The notes beneath the pieces are model-generated. The model was given only the letters and a program-made list of their open reading frames with translations, did no database searches and was not told where the DNA came from. Below, piece by piece: positions 53,726 through 64,000 of a DNA stretch of 64,000 nucleotides (position 1 is the stretch's first letter; each line of letters begins with the position of its first letter). The stretch covers positions 68,793,265 through 68,857,264 of the forward strand of contig CM054144.1 in NCBI GenBank assembly GCA_028751875.1, in the 5' to 3' direction. The stretch is from Rapana venosa (taxonomy: Eukaryota > Mollusca > Gastropoda > Neogastropoda > Muricidae). Both the position numbers and the translations under genes were made by a program.

Positions 53726-56185
53726 CTGAAGGTGTAGAGGTAGTAGTGTAGCCCAGAGGGTAGTAGAGTTAGCAGAGGTAGTTTGTTAGAGCAGAGTAGT
53801 AGTTTTAGCAGAGGGTATCTAGTAGTTATGCAGAGGTAGTAGTTAAGAGAGGTTAGTAGTGATAGCAGATGGTAGTAGAGGTAGCAGATGAGTAGTAGAG
53901 TGATAGCAGCGGTAGTTGGGTAGCAGAGGTAGTAGAGGATAGCAGAGGTAGTAGTGATAGCAGAAGGTAGTGTTATAGCATAGGGTAGTAGTTATGCAGG
54001 AGTAGTAGAGGTTGCAGATAGGTATAGAGGTACAGAGGTAGTAGTGATGCAGAAGGTAGTAGTTTAGCAGAGGTAGTAGTTATAGCAGAGGTAGTAAGGT
54101 AGCAGAGGTAGTAGTTATAGCAGAGTAGTAGTTATAGCAGAAAGGTAGTTAGTTATAGCAGAGGTAGTAGTTAATAGCAGAGGTAGTAGATATAGAGAGG
54201 TAGTCGAGTGTAGCAGAGGTTTGTAGTAATGATAGCAGAGGTGTAGTCATAGAAGAGGTAGTAGAGGTAGTAGTATAGTAGCAGAGGTAGTAGTTTTAGC
54301 AGAGGTAGTAGAGGTAGCAGAGGTAGTAGAGGTAAGCCAGAGGTAGCAGTGATAGCAGAGGTAGTAGTTATAGCAGAGAGAGGTAGTAGTGATAGCAGGT
54401 TAGTAGTGATAGCAGTAGGTCGTAGTGGTAGTAGTCATAGCGAGGTAGTAGTTTTAGCAGAGGTAGTAGAGGTCGCAGAGGTTAGTCAGAGGTAGCAGAG
54501 GTAGCAGTGATGCAGAGGTAGTAGACTATAGACAGAGGTTTTAGTTATAGCAGAGGTAGTAGAGGGGAGAGGTAGTTGAGGTAGCAGAGGTTAGTAGTGG
54601 ATAGCAGGAGGTAGTGTTATAGCTAGAGGTAGTAGTTATAGCAGATGGTAGTAGTTATAGCAGAGGTTAGTAGTGATAGTAGGAGTAAGTAGTTATAGCT
54701 GAGGTTGGTAGTGTAGCAGAGGTGTAGAGGTAGCAGCGGGAGAGAGATAGCAGATTGGTAGTAGTGATGGCAGAGGTAGTAGTTATAGCAGACGGTAGTA
54801 GTTATAGCAGATTGGTTTAGTAGTTATAGCAGAGGTAGTAGTGTTAGTAGATGTAGTAGTTATTGAACAGTGGTAGTAGTGATAGCAGGAGGGTAGTAGT
54901 TATAGCAGAGTAGTAGTTATAGCAGGGTATAGTTATAGCAGAGGTAGTAGTGGCGATAGCCGAGGTTGGAGAGGTAGTAGTGATAGCAGATAGAGTAGTA
55001 GTGATAGTAGCGGTAGTGTTATAGCAGAGTTAGTAGTGATAGCAGAGTGGTAGTAGTTATAGCAGAGGTTAGTAGTTATAGAGAGGTAGTAGTTATAGCA
55101 GAGGTAGTAGTGATGCAGTGGTTAGTAGAGGTAGAAGTGATAGCCGAGGTAGTAGAGGTAGAGTGTAGCAGAGGTTGTAGTGATAGTAGAGGTAGTAGTG
55201 ATAGCAGAGGTATATAGAGGTTGTAGTGATAGCAGAGGTAGTAGAGGGTAGTAGTGATTTGCAGAGGTATTAGAGGTAGTAGACGGTAAGTAGTGATAGC
55301 AGAAGGTAGTAGAGGTAGTAGTGATAGCGAGGTAGTAGAGGTAGTAGAAGGTAGTAGAGTATAGTAGAGGTTAGTATTGATAGCAGAGGTAGTTAGTGAT
55401 AGCAGGAAGTAGTAGTGATAGCTGAGGTAGTCGTGATAGCAGTGATAGCAGTAGATAGCAGATGGTGTGTAGAGGTAGTAGAGGTAGTAGGAGGTAGTCG
55501 TGATAGCAGAGGTAGTTGTGATTAGCAGACGGTAGGGTGATGCAGGGGTAGTAGAGGTAGCAGAGGTAGTAGTGATAGCAGAGGTCAGTAGTTTATAGCA
55601 GAGGTAGGTAGTTATTGCAGACTGGTTAGTAGTGATAGCAGAGGTTGTAGTGATAGCAGAGTGGTTGTAGTGTAGCATAGGTTGTAGGAGGTAGTAGTGA
55701 TAGCAGATGGAGTATGGTAGTAGAGGTAGTAGAGGTGTAGAGGTAATAGTAGATGCAGAGATGTAGAGGTAGTAGTGATAGCAGAGGTAGTATGTGATAG
55801 CGAGGTAGTAGTGGGAGTAGAATGGTAGTAGAGGTAATAGTGATTTAGACAGGTAAGTAGGGTAGTAGTGATAGCAGAGGTGTAGAGGTCGTAGAGGTAG
55901 TAGAGGTCGTAGTGATTAGCAGAGGTTGTAGTGATAGCAGAGGTAGTAGTGATAGCGAGGGTTTAGTAGTGTTTGCAGAGGTTGTAGTCGATAGCAGAGG
56001 TAAGTAGTTATAGCGAGGTAGTTAGTGATAGAGGTAGTAATGATAGCAGAGGTAGTAGTTATAGAGAAGGTGTAGTGATAGAGGGTAGTACTGATAGATG
56101 GTAGTAGTGATAGCAGAGGTAGTAGAGGGAGTAGAGGTTGTAGTGATTGCGAGTAGTAGAGGTAGCAGAGTAGTAGTATAGCAGA
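53726..56185 (+). repeat. Minisatellite, highly noisy, about 2.5 kb
   Basis: The same 18/9-bp units with indels in nearly every copy. Period phase is lost repeatedly, so open frames are short. Confidence 0.9.
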
Positions 56186-56336
56186 AGATGTATAAGCAAA
56201 TAAAATCCAATTTCAATAGATGTTTAATATAAAATTAAGTAACTATACATATTAGTAACCTATTTTGTATTATTTATCAAAAAAGTTTATATGTATACCT
56301 TAGTACTGAATGGTATAAAAATTAGAATCTGTAGAT
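56186..56336. other. AT-rich non-repeat island inside the minisatellite
   Basis: About 150 bp of AT-rich sequence with no similarity to the array or to the LINE copies. Its edges are abrupt on both sides. Confidence 0.7.
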
Positions 56337-57825
56337 GATTAGCAGAGGTTAGTAGAGGTAGTAGAGGTGTAAGTAGTGATAGCAGAGGTATAGAGGTAGT
56401 AGGTATAGCAGAGGTAGTAGTGGATAGTAGAGGTAGTAGTTATAGCAGAGGTAGTAGCGGTAGTAATGCTAGCAGAAATAGCAGAGGGTAGTGGAGACAG
56501 AGAGGTGAGTACGTGATGCCAGAGGTAGTAGTAGTGATAGCAGAAGTAGTGTTGTAGCAGAGGTAGTTGTGATAGAGGTAGTAATGATAGAGGTAGTAGT
56601 GATAGCAGAGTAGGTAGAGGTGGAGAGTAGTAGTGATAGCAGAGGTTAGTAGAGGTAGCGTGGTTAGTAGGTATAGCAGAGGTAGTAGGATTGCAGAGGT
56701 AGTAGAGGTTGTGGGTAGTAGTGAGAGAGAAGGTAGTTGTGATAGCCAGATTGTTGTAGTGATAGCCAGAGGTTTAGTGATAGCAGAGGTAGTAGACGGT
56801 AGTTACTTCTAGCAGGAGGTTAGAGTGATAGTAGAGTTAGTAGTATAGCAGAGGTAGTAGAGGTAGTAATGATAGCAGATATAGAGTATGGTAGTGGTGA
56901 CTGCAGTGCAGTGTAGTAGTTGATTGCAGAGGTAGTTAGTGATTGCAGAGGTTTAAGTAGTGTAGCAGATGGTTGTAGAGGGTAGTAGAAGGTAGAATTA
57001 TAGTAGAGGTAGTAGTGATAGCAGAGGTGAGTAGTGATAGCAGAGGTAAGTAGTGATAGCAGAGGTAGTAGTGATAGCAGAGGTAGTAGTGATAGCAGAG
57101 GTTTTGTCGTGATAGCAGAGGTAGTTGAGGTAGTAGTTATAGCAGAGGTAGTAGTGTGGTGATAGTAGATGTAAGTAGTTATAGCAGAGGTAGTAGAAGG
57201 TAGTAATGATAGCAGAAATGCAGAGGTAGTGGTGACTACAGCAGAGGTAGTAGTGATAGCAGAGGTAGTGTGATAGCAGAGGTAGTAGGTTATCGCAGAG
57301 GTAGTAGTGTAGAGGTGTAAATGATCGAGATAGTAGTGATAGCAGAAGGTAGTAGTGATAGCAGGAGGTAGTAGTGATAGGAGGTAGTAATGATAGAGTA
57401 GTAGAAGGTAGTACGTGATAGCAGAGGGTAGTAGAGGTAGTGAGGGTAGTAGTGATAGCAGAGGTAGTAGTGATAGCAGCTAGGGGGGGTAGTAGTGCTA
57501 GGCAGAGGTAGTTGGGATGCAGAGGTAGTAGATGGGTTGTAGTGATAGCAGAGGTAAGTAGTGATTGCAGAGGTAGTGTGATAGCAGAGGTAGTAGTGAT
57601 AGCAGGAGGTAGTAGAGGTAGTAGAGGTGTAGTGTAGCAGGAGGTAGTTAGGATGCAGAGGTAGTAGTGATAGCAGTTGTAGTAGTGATAAGCGATGGTA
57701 GTAGAAGTAGTAGTGATAGCAGAGGTAGTAGAAGAGCAGAGGTTTGTGTGATAGCTGAATGGTTGTAGTGATTAGCAGAGTCGTAGTGGTAGTTAGTGGT
57801 AGTATGAAGGAGAGTAGTAAGTAGT
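56337..57825 (+). repeat. Minisatellite, noisy counterpart of 1-1235
   Basis: The order of variants (GATAGAGGTAGTAATGATAG then GTAGGTATAGCAGAGG, and the AATGATAGCAGAAATAGC block) follows the left-edge array, with many indels. Confidence 0.88.
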
Positions 57826-57905
57826 AGTAATTTAATAATAATAATAAAATATATAATAATAATATACTAATAATAATAATAATAATATATAATAAATGAT
57901 AATAA
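57826..57905 (+). repeat. (AAT)n tail of the noisy A copy
   Basis: An AAT-rich run, as at 1236-1318. Confidence 0.85.
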
Positions 57906-58096
57906 ACATGGAATTCTATATAGCGCCCTATACCTTGTTAAAAACAAATCAATGCGCTTTTCATTCATCCCAGTCTTTACATGCAGCCAGTCCAATTATT
58001 AGGTTATCAAATTCAAATGTTTAAACACACACACACACGTCGTGGTCACACGCGCACTCACACACGCACACGCACACGCACACACACACACACTCT

Positions 58097-58127
<31 letters not shown>

Positions 58128-59308
58128 TGTACTCGGCAGGGTGATGGAGGGTTTGGTTGTTTAGGAGCAGTGACAGGAAATGAGATGTGAAACAAGAGGA
58201 GAGAATCTTTGTTGAAAACAAATGTGTCTGAGGTTGGATTTTTAAAGTGTCATAAGAAGGCTTTTCGTAAGAGAGAGAGGGAGTCATCTTCCAGATCGAG
58301 GACCGAAGAAACAGAGAAAGAGTACGTCCAACGGTGGACTGGTTTGAATCTAGGTATTCTACGCACAGGTGTCTGCCAGCAGAGCAGAAGGGAACGAGAA
58401 GGAGTGTACAGATGACGACATTCTCAGAGGTAGGGGGTGCGTTTTTTGAGGCATTTGTTAACAGAGGAGGTTAATGATTTATAGTTTCTCTCTGTGGCCT
58501 CAGGCAGGGGCCAGTTGAGAAATTGCAAGACAGGAGTAATTGTGCTCAGATGTTTTTTTTTCTGAGGATTAGACGAGCTGCAGAGTTTTGATACAAGAAA
58601 GTGAGTGGATAGATGATGCTGGAAGACAGACAAAAGAGAATTGCAATAGTCCGACGTGAGCTAATGGAGAGACGAGATTAGTTTGAGATGTTGCATCAGT
58701 GAATAGGTACTTTCGAAACTGCACTAATACGCGCAATTGATCGTAGCATGACTGGCAGTGTCTGGGTGTTAATTTTTTGCACAGTAGTAGAGAGGTCTGT
58801 TGTCTCAACGTCCCTAGATTTCACAACAGTAGACAGGGACAGACGTAATGCCGAATTCTATTGAAGCTGTTGTGATGGAAGGAGTGTTTATGTTTGGTCC
58901 CTACAAGCCTGACTTTCGGTTTATCTGCATTTAGCTGTAACTTGTTCTGTATCTCCTTTTTGGATATCTTGAAAAGCAATAGGAAATATTAATCAAGACG
59001 GTGAGCAGATTTTCAGGAGTGTCAATGGTAAGAATTTGAGATTCTTGCTAAATATGTTAGTGATCTGGACGATTTATTTCGTGGTGTGAATTAGGGCAGT
59101 GTGAGAGTGAAAAGAACATGCCGAGAACTGATCTCTGTGGGACTCCACATTCCAGTTTGCAGGCTGTGATTGAATCTTGTTTACTGCAATTGTGTGGAAT
59201 CGTTCTTGTAAGGTTGAATGTGTACCACGTGAGGGCTGTGCCATTAATACCAAAAGATTTTTGGGAGGAAGAGACGAATAAGTGTCAAAAGCTGCAGATA
59301 AGTCGAGA
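57906..59308 (-). mobile_element. L2/CR1-type LINE, noisy copy of A
   Basis: Shares diagnostic differences with 1319-2714 (CTGAGGATTAG, GATCGTAGC, GATCTCTGTGGG) against the copy at 59616. Contains many single-base indels, so reading frames are fragmentary. Confidence 0.83.
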
Positions 59309-59550
59309 AGGAGTGGGAAGGATAGGCAGAGGTAGTAGAGTGATAGCAGAGGTAGTAGTGATAGCAGAGGTAGTAGTTATAGCAGAGGTAGTAGTGATAG
59401 CAGAGGTAGTAGAGGTAGTAGTGATAGCAGAGGTAGTAGTGATAGCAGAGGTAGTAGAGGTAGTAGAGGTAGCAGAGGTAGTAGTGATAGCAGAGGTAGT
59501 AGTGATAGCAGAGGTAGTAGTGGTAGTAGTGGTAGTAGAGGTAGGAGTAG
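59309..59550 (+). repeat. Minisatellite segment
   Basis: 18/9-bp array, clean, followed by GGTAGTAGTGGTAGTAGTGG as at 1205-1230. Confidence 0.9.
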
Positions 59551-59567
59551 TAGTAATAATAATAATA

Positions 59568-59609
<42 letters not shown>

Positions 59610-59615
59610 TAATAA
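59551..59615 (+). repeat. (AAT)n tail
   Basis: An AAT run adjoining the next LINE copy. Confidence 0.85.
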
Positions 59616-59783
59616 TACATGGAATTTATATAGCGCTATACCTTGTTAAAAAACAAATCAAAGCGCTTTCATTCATCCCAGTCTTTCACATGCAGCAAGT
59701 TCCAATTAATAGGTTATACAAATTCAAATGTAAACACACACACACACGCTCGTGCGTACACGCGCACACACACACGCACACGC

Positions 59784-59815
<32 letters not shown>

Positions 59816-61013
59816 CACACACACACACAGGTTGTACACTCCGGCAGGGTGATGGAGGTTTGGTTGTTTAGAGCAGTGACAGAAATGAGATGAAACAAGA
59901 GGAGAGAATCTTATGTTTGAAACAAATGTGTCTTGAGGCTGGATTTAAAAGTGTCATAAGAAGGCTTTTCGCTAAGAGAGAGAGGGAGGTCATTCCAGAT
60001 CGATGGACCAGAAACAGAGAAAGAGCGACGTCCAACGGTGGACTGGTTGAATCTAGGTATTCTTAAGCACAAGGTATCTGCAGCAGAGCAGAGGGAACGA
60101 GAAGGGGTGTACAGGTGGAGACATTCACAGAGGTAGGAGGGTGCAGTTTTATTGAGGCATTTGTAACAGGGGGTAATGCTTTATAGTTTACCCTCTGTGG
60201 CACAGGCAGCCAGTTGAGAAATCGCAAGACAGGAGTAATGTGCTCAGATGTTTTTCTTTCTTGGGACTAGTCGAGCTTCAGAGTTTTTTATACGTTGAAG
60301 GGAGTGGATAGATGATGCTGGAAGACCAGACAAAAGAGAATTGCAATAGTCCAGACGTGAAAGAATGAGAGACGTGATTAGTTTGGATGTTGCATCAGTG
60401 AATAGGTACTTTCGAACTGCACTAATACGCGCAATTGATAGTAGCATGACTGGCAGGTCTGGGTGATTAATTTTTGCAAGGAGAGTGTGTTGTCTATAAC
60501 GATCCCTAGATATTTCACAACAGTAGATACAGGGACAGACGTAATGCCGAATTCTATTGAAGCTGTTGTGATGGAAGAGAGTTTATGTTTGGTCCCTACA
60601 AGCATGACTTCGGTTTTATCTGCATTTAGCTGTAACTTGTTCTGTATCATCCAATTTTGGATATCTTGAAAGCAATAGGACATTAATCAAGAGAGAGGGC
60701 AGATTTTCAGGAGTATCACTGGTAAGAATTTGAGAGTCATCTGCATAAAAATGATAGTTGATCTAGACGATTTATTTCGTGTGAAATAGGAGCAGTGTAG
60801 AGAGTGAAAAGAACATGACCGAGAACTGATCCCTGTGGGACTCCACATTTGAGTTTGGCAGGTTGTGATTGAATCTTGTTTACTGCAATTGTGTGGAATC
60901 GTTCTGTAAGGTATGAAATGAACCACGTGAGGGCTGTGCCATTAATACCAAAAGATTTTTGGAGACGGAAGAGACGAATTAAGTGTCAAAAGCTGCAGAT
61001 AAGTCGAGAAGAG
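59616..61013 (-). mobile_element. L2/CR1-type LINE, copy A'
   Basis: A minus-strand 5'-truncated copy. Readable pieces include MSYCFQDIQNWMIQNKLQLN and [18 protein letters not shown] (60683-60378), [20 protein letters not shown] (60447-60244) and an intact YADD-coding site near 60735-60746. It has the same 5' breakpoint into the minisatellite as copy A, but base differences separate it from A (TTTCTTGGGACTAG near 60256, GATCCCTGTGGG near 60828). Confidence 0.86.
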
Positions 61014-61180
61014 TGAGATAGCAGAGGTAGTAGTGACAGCAGAGGTAATAGTGATAGTAGAATTAGTAGTGATAGCAGAGGTAGTAGTGAAGGTAGAGGT
61101 AGTAGTTATAGCAGAGGTAGTAATGATTGTAGAGGAAGTAGAGGTAGTAGGGATAGTAGAAGTAGTCGGGATAGTAGAGG
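61014..61180 (+). repeat. Minisatellite segment between A' and B'
   Basis: The same order of variants as 2715-2913. Confidence 0.9.
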
Positions 61181-61341
61181 TAATAATAATAATATATGGA
61201 ATTTATATAGCGCTGAATCTTGTAAAAATCAAACAAATCGAAGCGCTTGCACTCAATCATTCACAGGCATGCAACTCTCCTTAAACATAATGAACAACAG
61301 ATCTCAAATCCATGCGCGCGCACGTACGCACGCACACGCAT

Positions 61342-61399
<58 letters not shown>

Positions 61400-62090
61400 C
61401 AACACTTAGAAGGTGAAAGATGCATTTGAAAATTAGGGACAGATATATGGGGGGGAAAGTCTCAGGTAGGAAATAAGTGTGTTTTGAGGCTGGATTTGAA
61501 GGTATCAAGTGAAGGCTTTTGGCGAAGTGAAAGAGGGAGGTCATTCCAGGTGGATGGACCAGAAACAGAGAAGGAGCGACGGCCAACAGTGGTTTGTTTG
61601 AATCTGGGTGTTCGAAAGCACAAAGTATCTGCGGCTGAACGAAGGGAACGGGATGGAGTGTACAGGTGAAGACAGTTACAGAGATAAGAGGGTGCAGATT
61701 TGTGGAGACATTTGAAACAGAGGGTATTGATTTTATACTCCCGTCTTTGTGAGACAGGCAACCAGTGAAGAGATCGCAGAAGAGGAGTGATGTGTTCAGA
61801 TTTTTTTTTCTTAGGACCAGTCGAGCTGCAGAGTTTTGTATGCGTTGAAGAGAGTGGATAGATGATGCTGGTAGGCCAGCCAAAAGAGAATTACAGTAGT
61901 CTAAACGTGAAAGAATGAGAGATGTGACAAGCTTGGAAGTTGCATCAGTGGACAGATACTTGCGAATCGCGCTTATGCGCCGTAATTGATAGTAGCAAGA
62001 CTGGCAGGTCTGGGTGATGAATTTTTTCATAGAGAGTGTGTTTTCAAGAACTACTCCTAAATACTTCACAGAGTTGGACAAAGGAACTGA
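61181..62090 (-). mobile_element. L2/CR1-type LINE, copy B'
   Basis: Almost identical to 2914-3840. The best frame (62081-61281) reads [35 protein letters not shown] and [14 protein letters not shown], then shifts to a second frame (61761-61462) with TPSRSLRSAADTLCF and TFKSSLKTHLFPT. One frame change separates them. Confidence 0.88.
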
Positions 62091-63331
62091 CAGGTAGTAG
62101 AGGTAGTAGTCATAGCAGAGGTAGTAGAGGTAGCAGAGGTAGTAGTGATAGCAGAGGTAGTAGTTATAGCAGAGGTAGTAGTTATAGCAGAGGTAGTAGA
62201 GGTAGCAGAGGTAGTAGTGATAGCAGAGGTAGTAGTTATAGCAGAGGTAGTAGTGATAGCAGAGGTAGTAGTGATAGCAGAGGTAGTAGTGATAGCAGAG
62301 GTAGTAGTGATAGCAGAGGTAGTAGTGATAGCAGAGGTATGTATGTGATAGCAGAGGTAGTTAGTGATAGCAGAGGTAGTAGTGATAGCTAGCAGAGGTA
62401 GTAGTGATAGCAGAGGTAGTAGTGATAGTAGAGGTAGTAGAGGTAGTAATGATAGCAGAGGTAGTAGTGATGCAGAGGTAGCAGAGGTAGTAGTGATACA
62501 GAGGTAGAGTAGATAGCAGAGGTAGTATGATAGCAGAGGTAGTAGTGATAGTAGAGGTAGTAGAGGTAGTAGTGATAGCAGAGGTAGTAGTGATAGCAGA
62601 GGTAGTAGTGATAGCAGAGGTAGTAGAGGTAGTAGTGATAGCAGAGGTAGTAGTGATAGCAGAGGTAGTAGAGGTAGTAGTGATAGCAGAGGTAGTAGAG
62701 GTAGCAGAGGTAGTAGTGATAGCAGAGGTAGTAGTGATAGCAGAGGTAGTAGAGGTAGTAGTGATAGCAGAGGTAGTAGAGGTAGTAGTGATAGCAGAGG
62801 TAGTAGTGATAGCAGAGGTAGCAGAGGTAGTAGTGATAGCAGAGGTAGTAGTGATAGCAGAGGTAGTAGTGATAGCAGAGGTAGCAGAGGTAGTAGTGAT
62901 AGCAGAGGTAGTAGTGATAGCAGAGGTAGTAGTGATAGCAGAGGTAGTAGTGATAGTAGAGGTAGTAGAGGTAGTAGTGATAGCAGAGGTAGTAGTGATA
63001 GCAGAGGTAGTAGTGATAGCAGAGGTAGTAGTGATAGCAGAGGTAGTAGAGGTAGTAGTGATAGCAGAGGTAGTAGTGATAGCAGAGGTAGTAGTGATAG
63101 CAGAGGTAGTAGTGATAGTAGAGGTAGTAGTGATAGCAGAGGTAGTAGAGGTAGTAGTGATAGCAGAGGTAGTAGGATGCAGGAGTAGTGTAGTGATAGC
63201 GAGGTAGTAGTGATAGCAGAGGTAGTAGAGGTAGTAGTGATAGCAGAGGTAGTAGATAGCAGTAGTAGTGATAGCAGAGGTAGTAAGTGTAGTAGTGATA
63301 GCAGAGGTAGTAGTGATAGCAGAGGTAGTAG
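62091..63331 (+). repeat. Minisatellite array, counterpart of 3841-5110
   Basis: 18/9-bp array with a similar order of variant units, noisier near 62335-62530 and 63170-63300. Confidence 0.92.
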
Positions 63332-64000
63332 TACTTGAATTATAGACATGTTCCAATTACTTTTATTTCTTAAGTCCTTAAAAATAGTAGTTCTCAACAG
63401 CTCAACAATACATGTTTCAACGATCTCTCCCGAGTTTATTGCTAGCGTGAACACAGCATGAAACCAACTAGTACACACTTTAAACAAGCTTACTGATTCA
63501 TGACTCAGGGAAATTCCTCTCACTCTATGATTATCACAGCCTTTATACCATAGACACTTAATTATTCTTCCCGTCTTCAAAAGACGTTCGGTGTTACTCG
63601 CACAGCCTCACCTGATTTAATTCATACCTTTTCTGACCGATTCCAGACAGTGCAGTAAACAGTTCAATCATACCTGCCAAACTGAAATGCGGAGTCCACA
63701 GGGATCATCTAGCCCTGCTCTTTCACTCTTTACACTGCCCCACTTTCACATATAATAAACTGTCTCAAGTCAACATAATTTTTGCACATGACTCTCAGAT
63801 TTCAAAGCATGTTACTCCTGAAAATCTTTCTTCTCTCCTGACAATATGGCCCAAAGCTTGAAGATATTACAAACTGGATGACACAGAACAAATTACAGCT
63901 AAATGCAGATAAAATCGAAGCCATGCTCGTAGGGACTAAACACAAACTCTCTTCCATTACAGCATCTTCAATAGAACTCGGCAATACATCAGTTCCTCTA
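63332..64000 (+). mobile_element. L2/CR1-type LINE, copy C', cut by the window end
   Basis: Matches 5111-5840 (same breakpoint out of the minisatellite, same TGA for Trp, same CAT-GAC at the catalytic site) with many single-base deletions. It continues beyond the window. Confidence 0.87.

Overview
The window looks like a piece of an animal nuclear genome, most likely a marine invertebrate and probably a gastropod mollusc. Genes are split by GT-AG introns, most identifiable coding sequence is non-LTR retrotransposon, and simple tandem repeats are extreme. A short dispersed repeat (about 21656, 31215 and 34320) resembles repeats I associate with gastropods, so the mollusc assignment is an inference. 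Only one host gene is recognised: two consecutive exons of an M1-family zinc aminopeptidase on the minus strand (9993-10215 and 8390-8587). Its catalytic part is not in the window.

Layout. 1-7275: a minisatellite (18-bp and 9-bp units) interrupted by three 5'-truncated L2/CR1-type LINE copies, called here A (minus), B (minus) and C (plus). 7319-8383: a long (CA)n tract. 8390-11695: the aminopeptidase exons, an intron holding a tRNA/5S-like SINE and two tandem arrays, and a 1.5-kb (GA)-rich tract upstream. 11850-17366: a nearly complete but frameshifted I-group LINE (SGNH-like ORF1, endonuclease, reverse transcriptase, RNase H, 3' tail). 17791-19190: another L2-type copy ending in a TG/CG tract. 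19290-33010: a chain of short-period satellites (32, 22, 26/19, 21, 39 and 35 bp) with SINE and LINE remnants between them. 33236-38335: microsatellites plus a nested SINE/RTE/L2 cluster. 39100-41560: an old, decayed L2/CR1-type LINE. 41850-48966: G-rich tracts, homopolymer-rich sequence, a satellite made from the I-group LINE 3' tail, and a noisy LINE reverse transcriptase. 48967-49466: a 500-N gap lying inside a second I-group LINE. 50178-52655: TG and CTT arrays. 52655-64000: the minisatellite/L2 composite again, including near-copies of 1-5950.

How the parts relate. The minisatellite keeps one orientation throughout, while the L2-type LINEs lie in both orientations and carry it on both sides. 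It therefore looks like a pre-existing array that the LINEs entered. The right-hand block (about 59310-64000) repeats the left edge at an offset near 58.2-58.3 kb. Stretches such as 53000-59300, 63332-64000, 19300-30180 and 43900-48960 differ from sister copies or sister repeat units mainly by single-base indels and homopolymer changes, which suggests unpolished long-read sequence. Frameshifts there should not be read as biology without checking.

I see no prokaryotic operons, CRISPR arrays, intact tRNA or rRNA genes, or complete host genes. Long open frames through the simple repeats (Val/Ile/Ala/Glu-rich, Cys/Val-rich, His/Thr-rich, Ser/Leu-rich) are products of repeat periodicity and are not annotated as genes.
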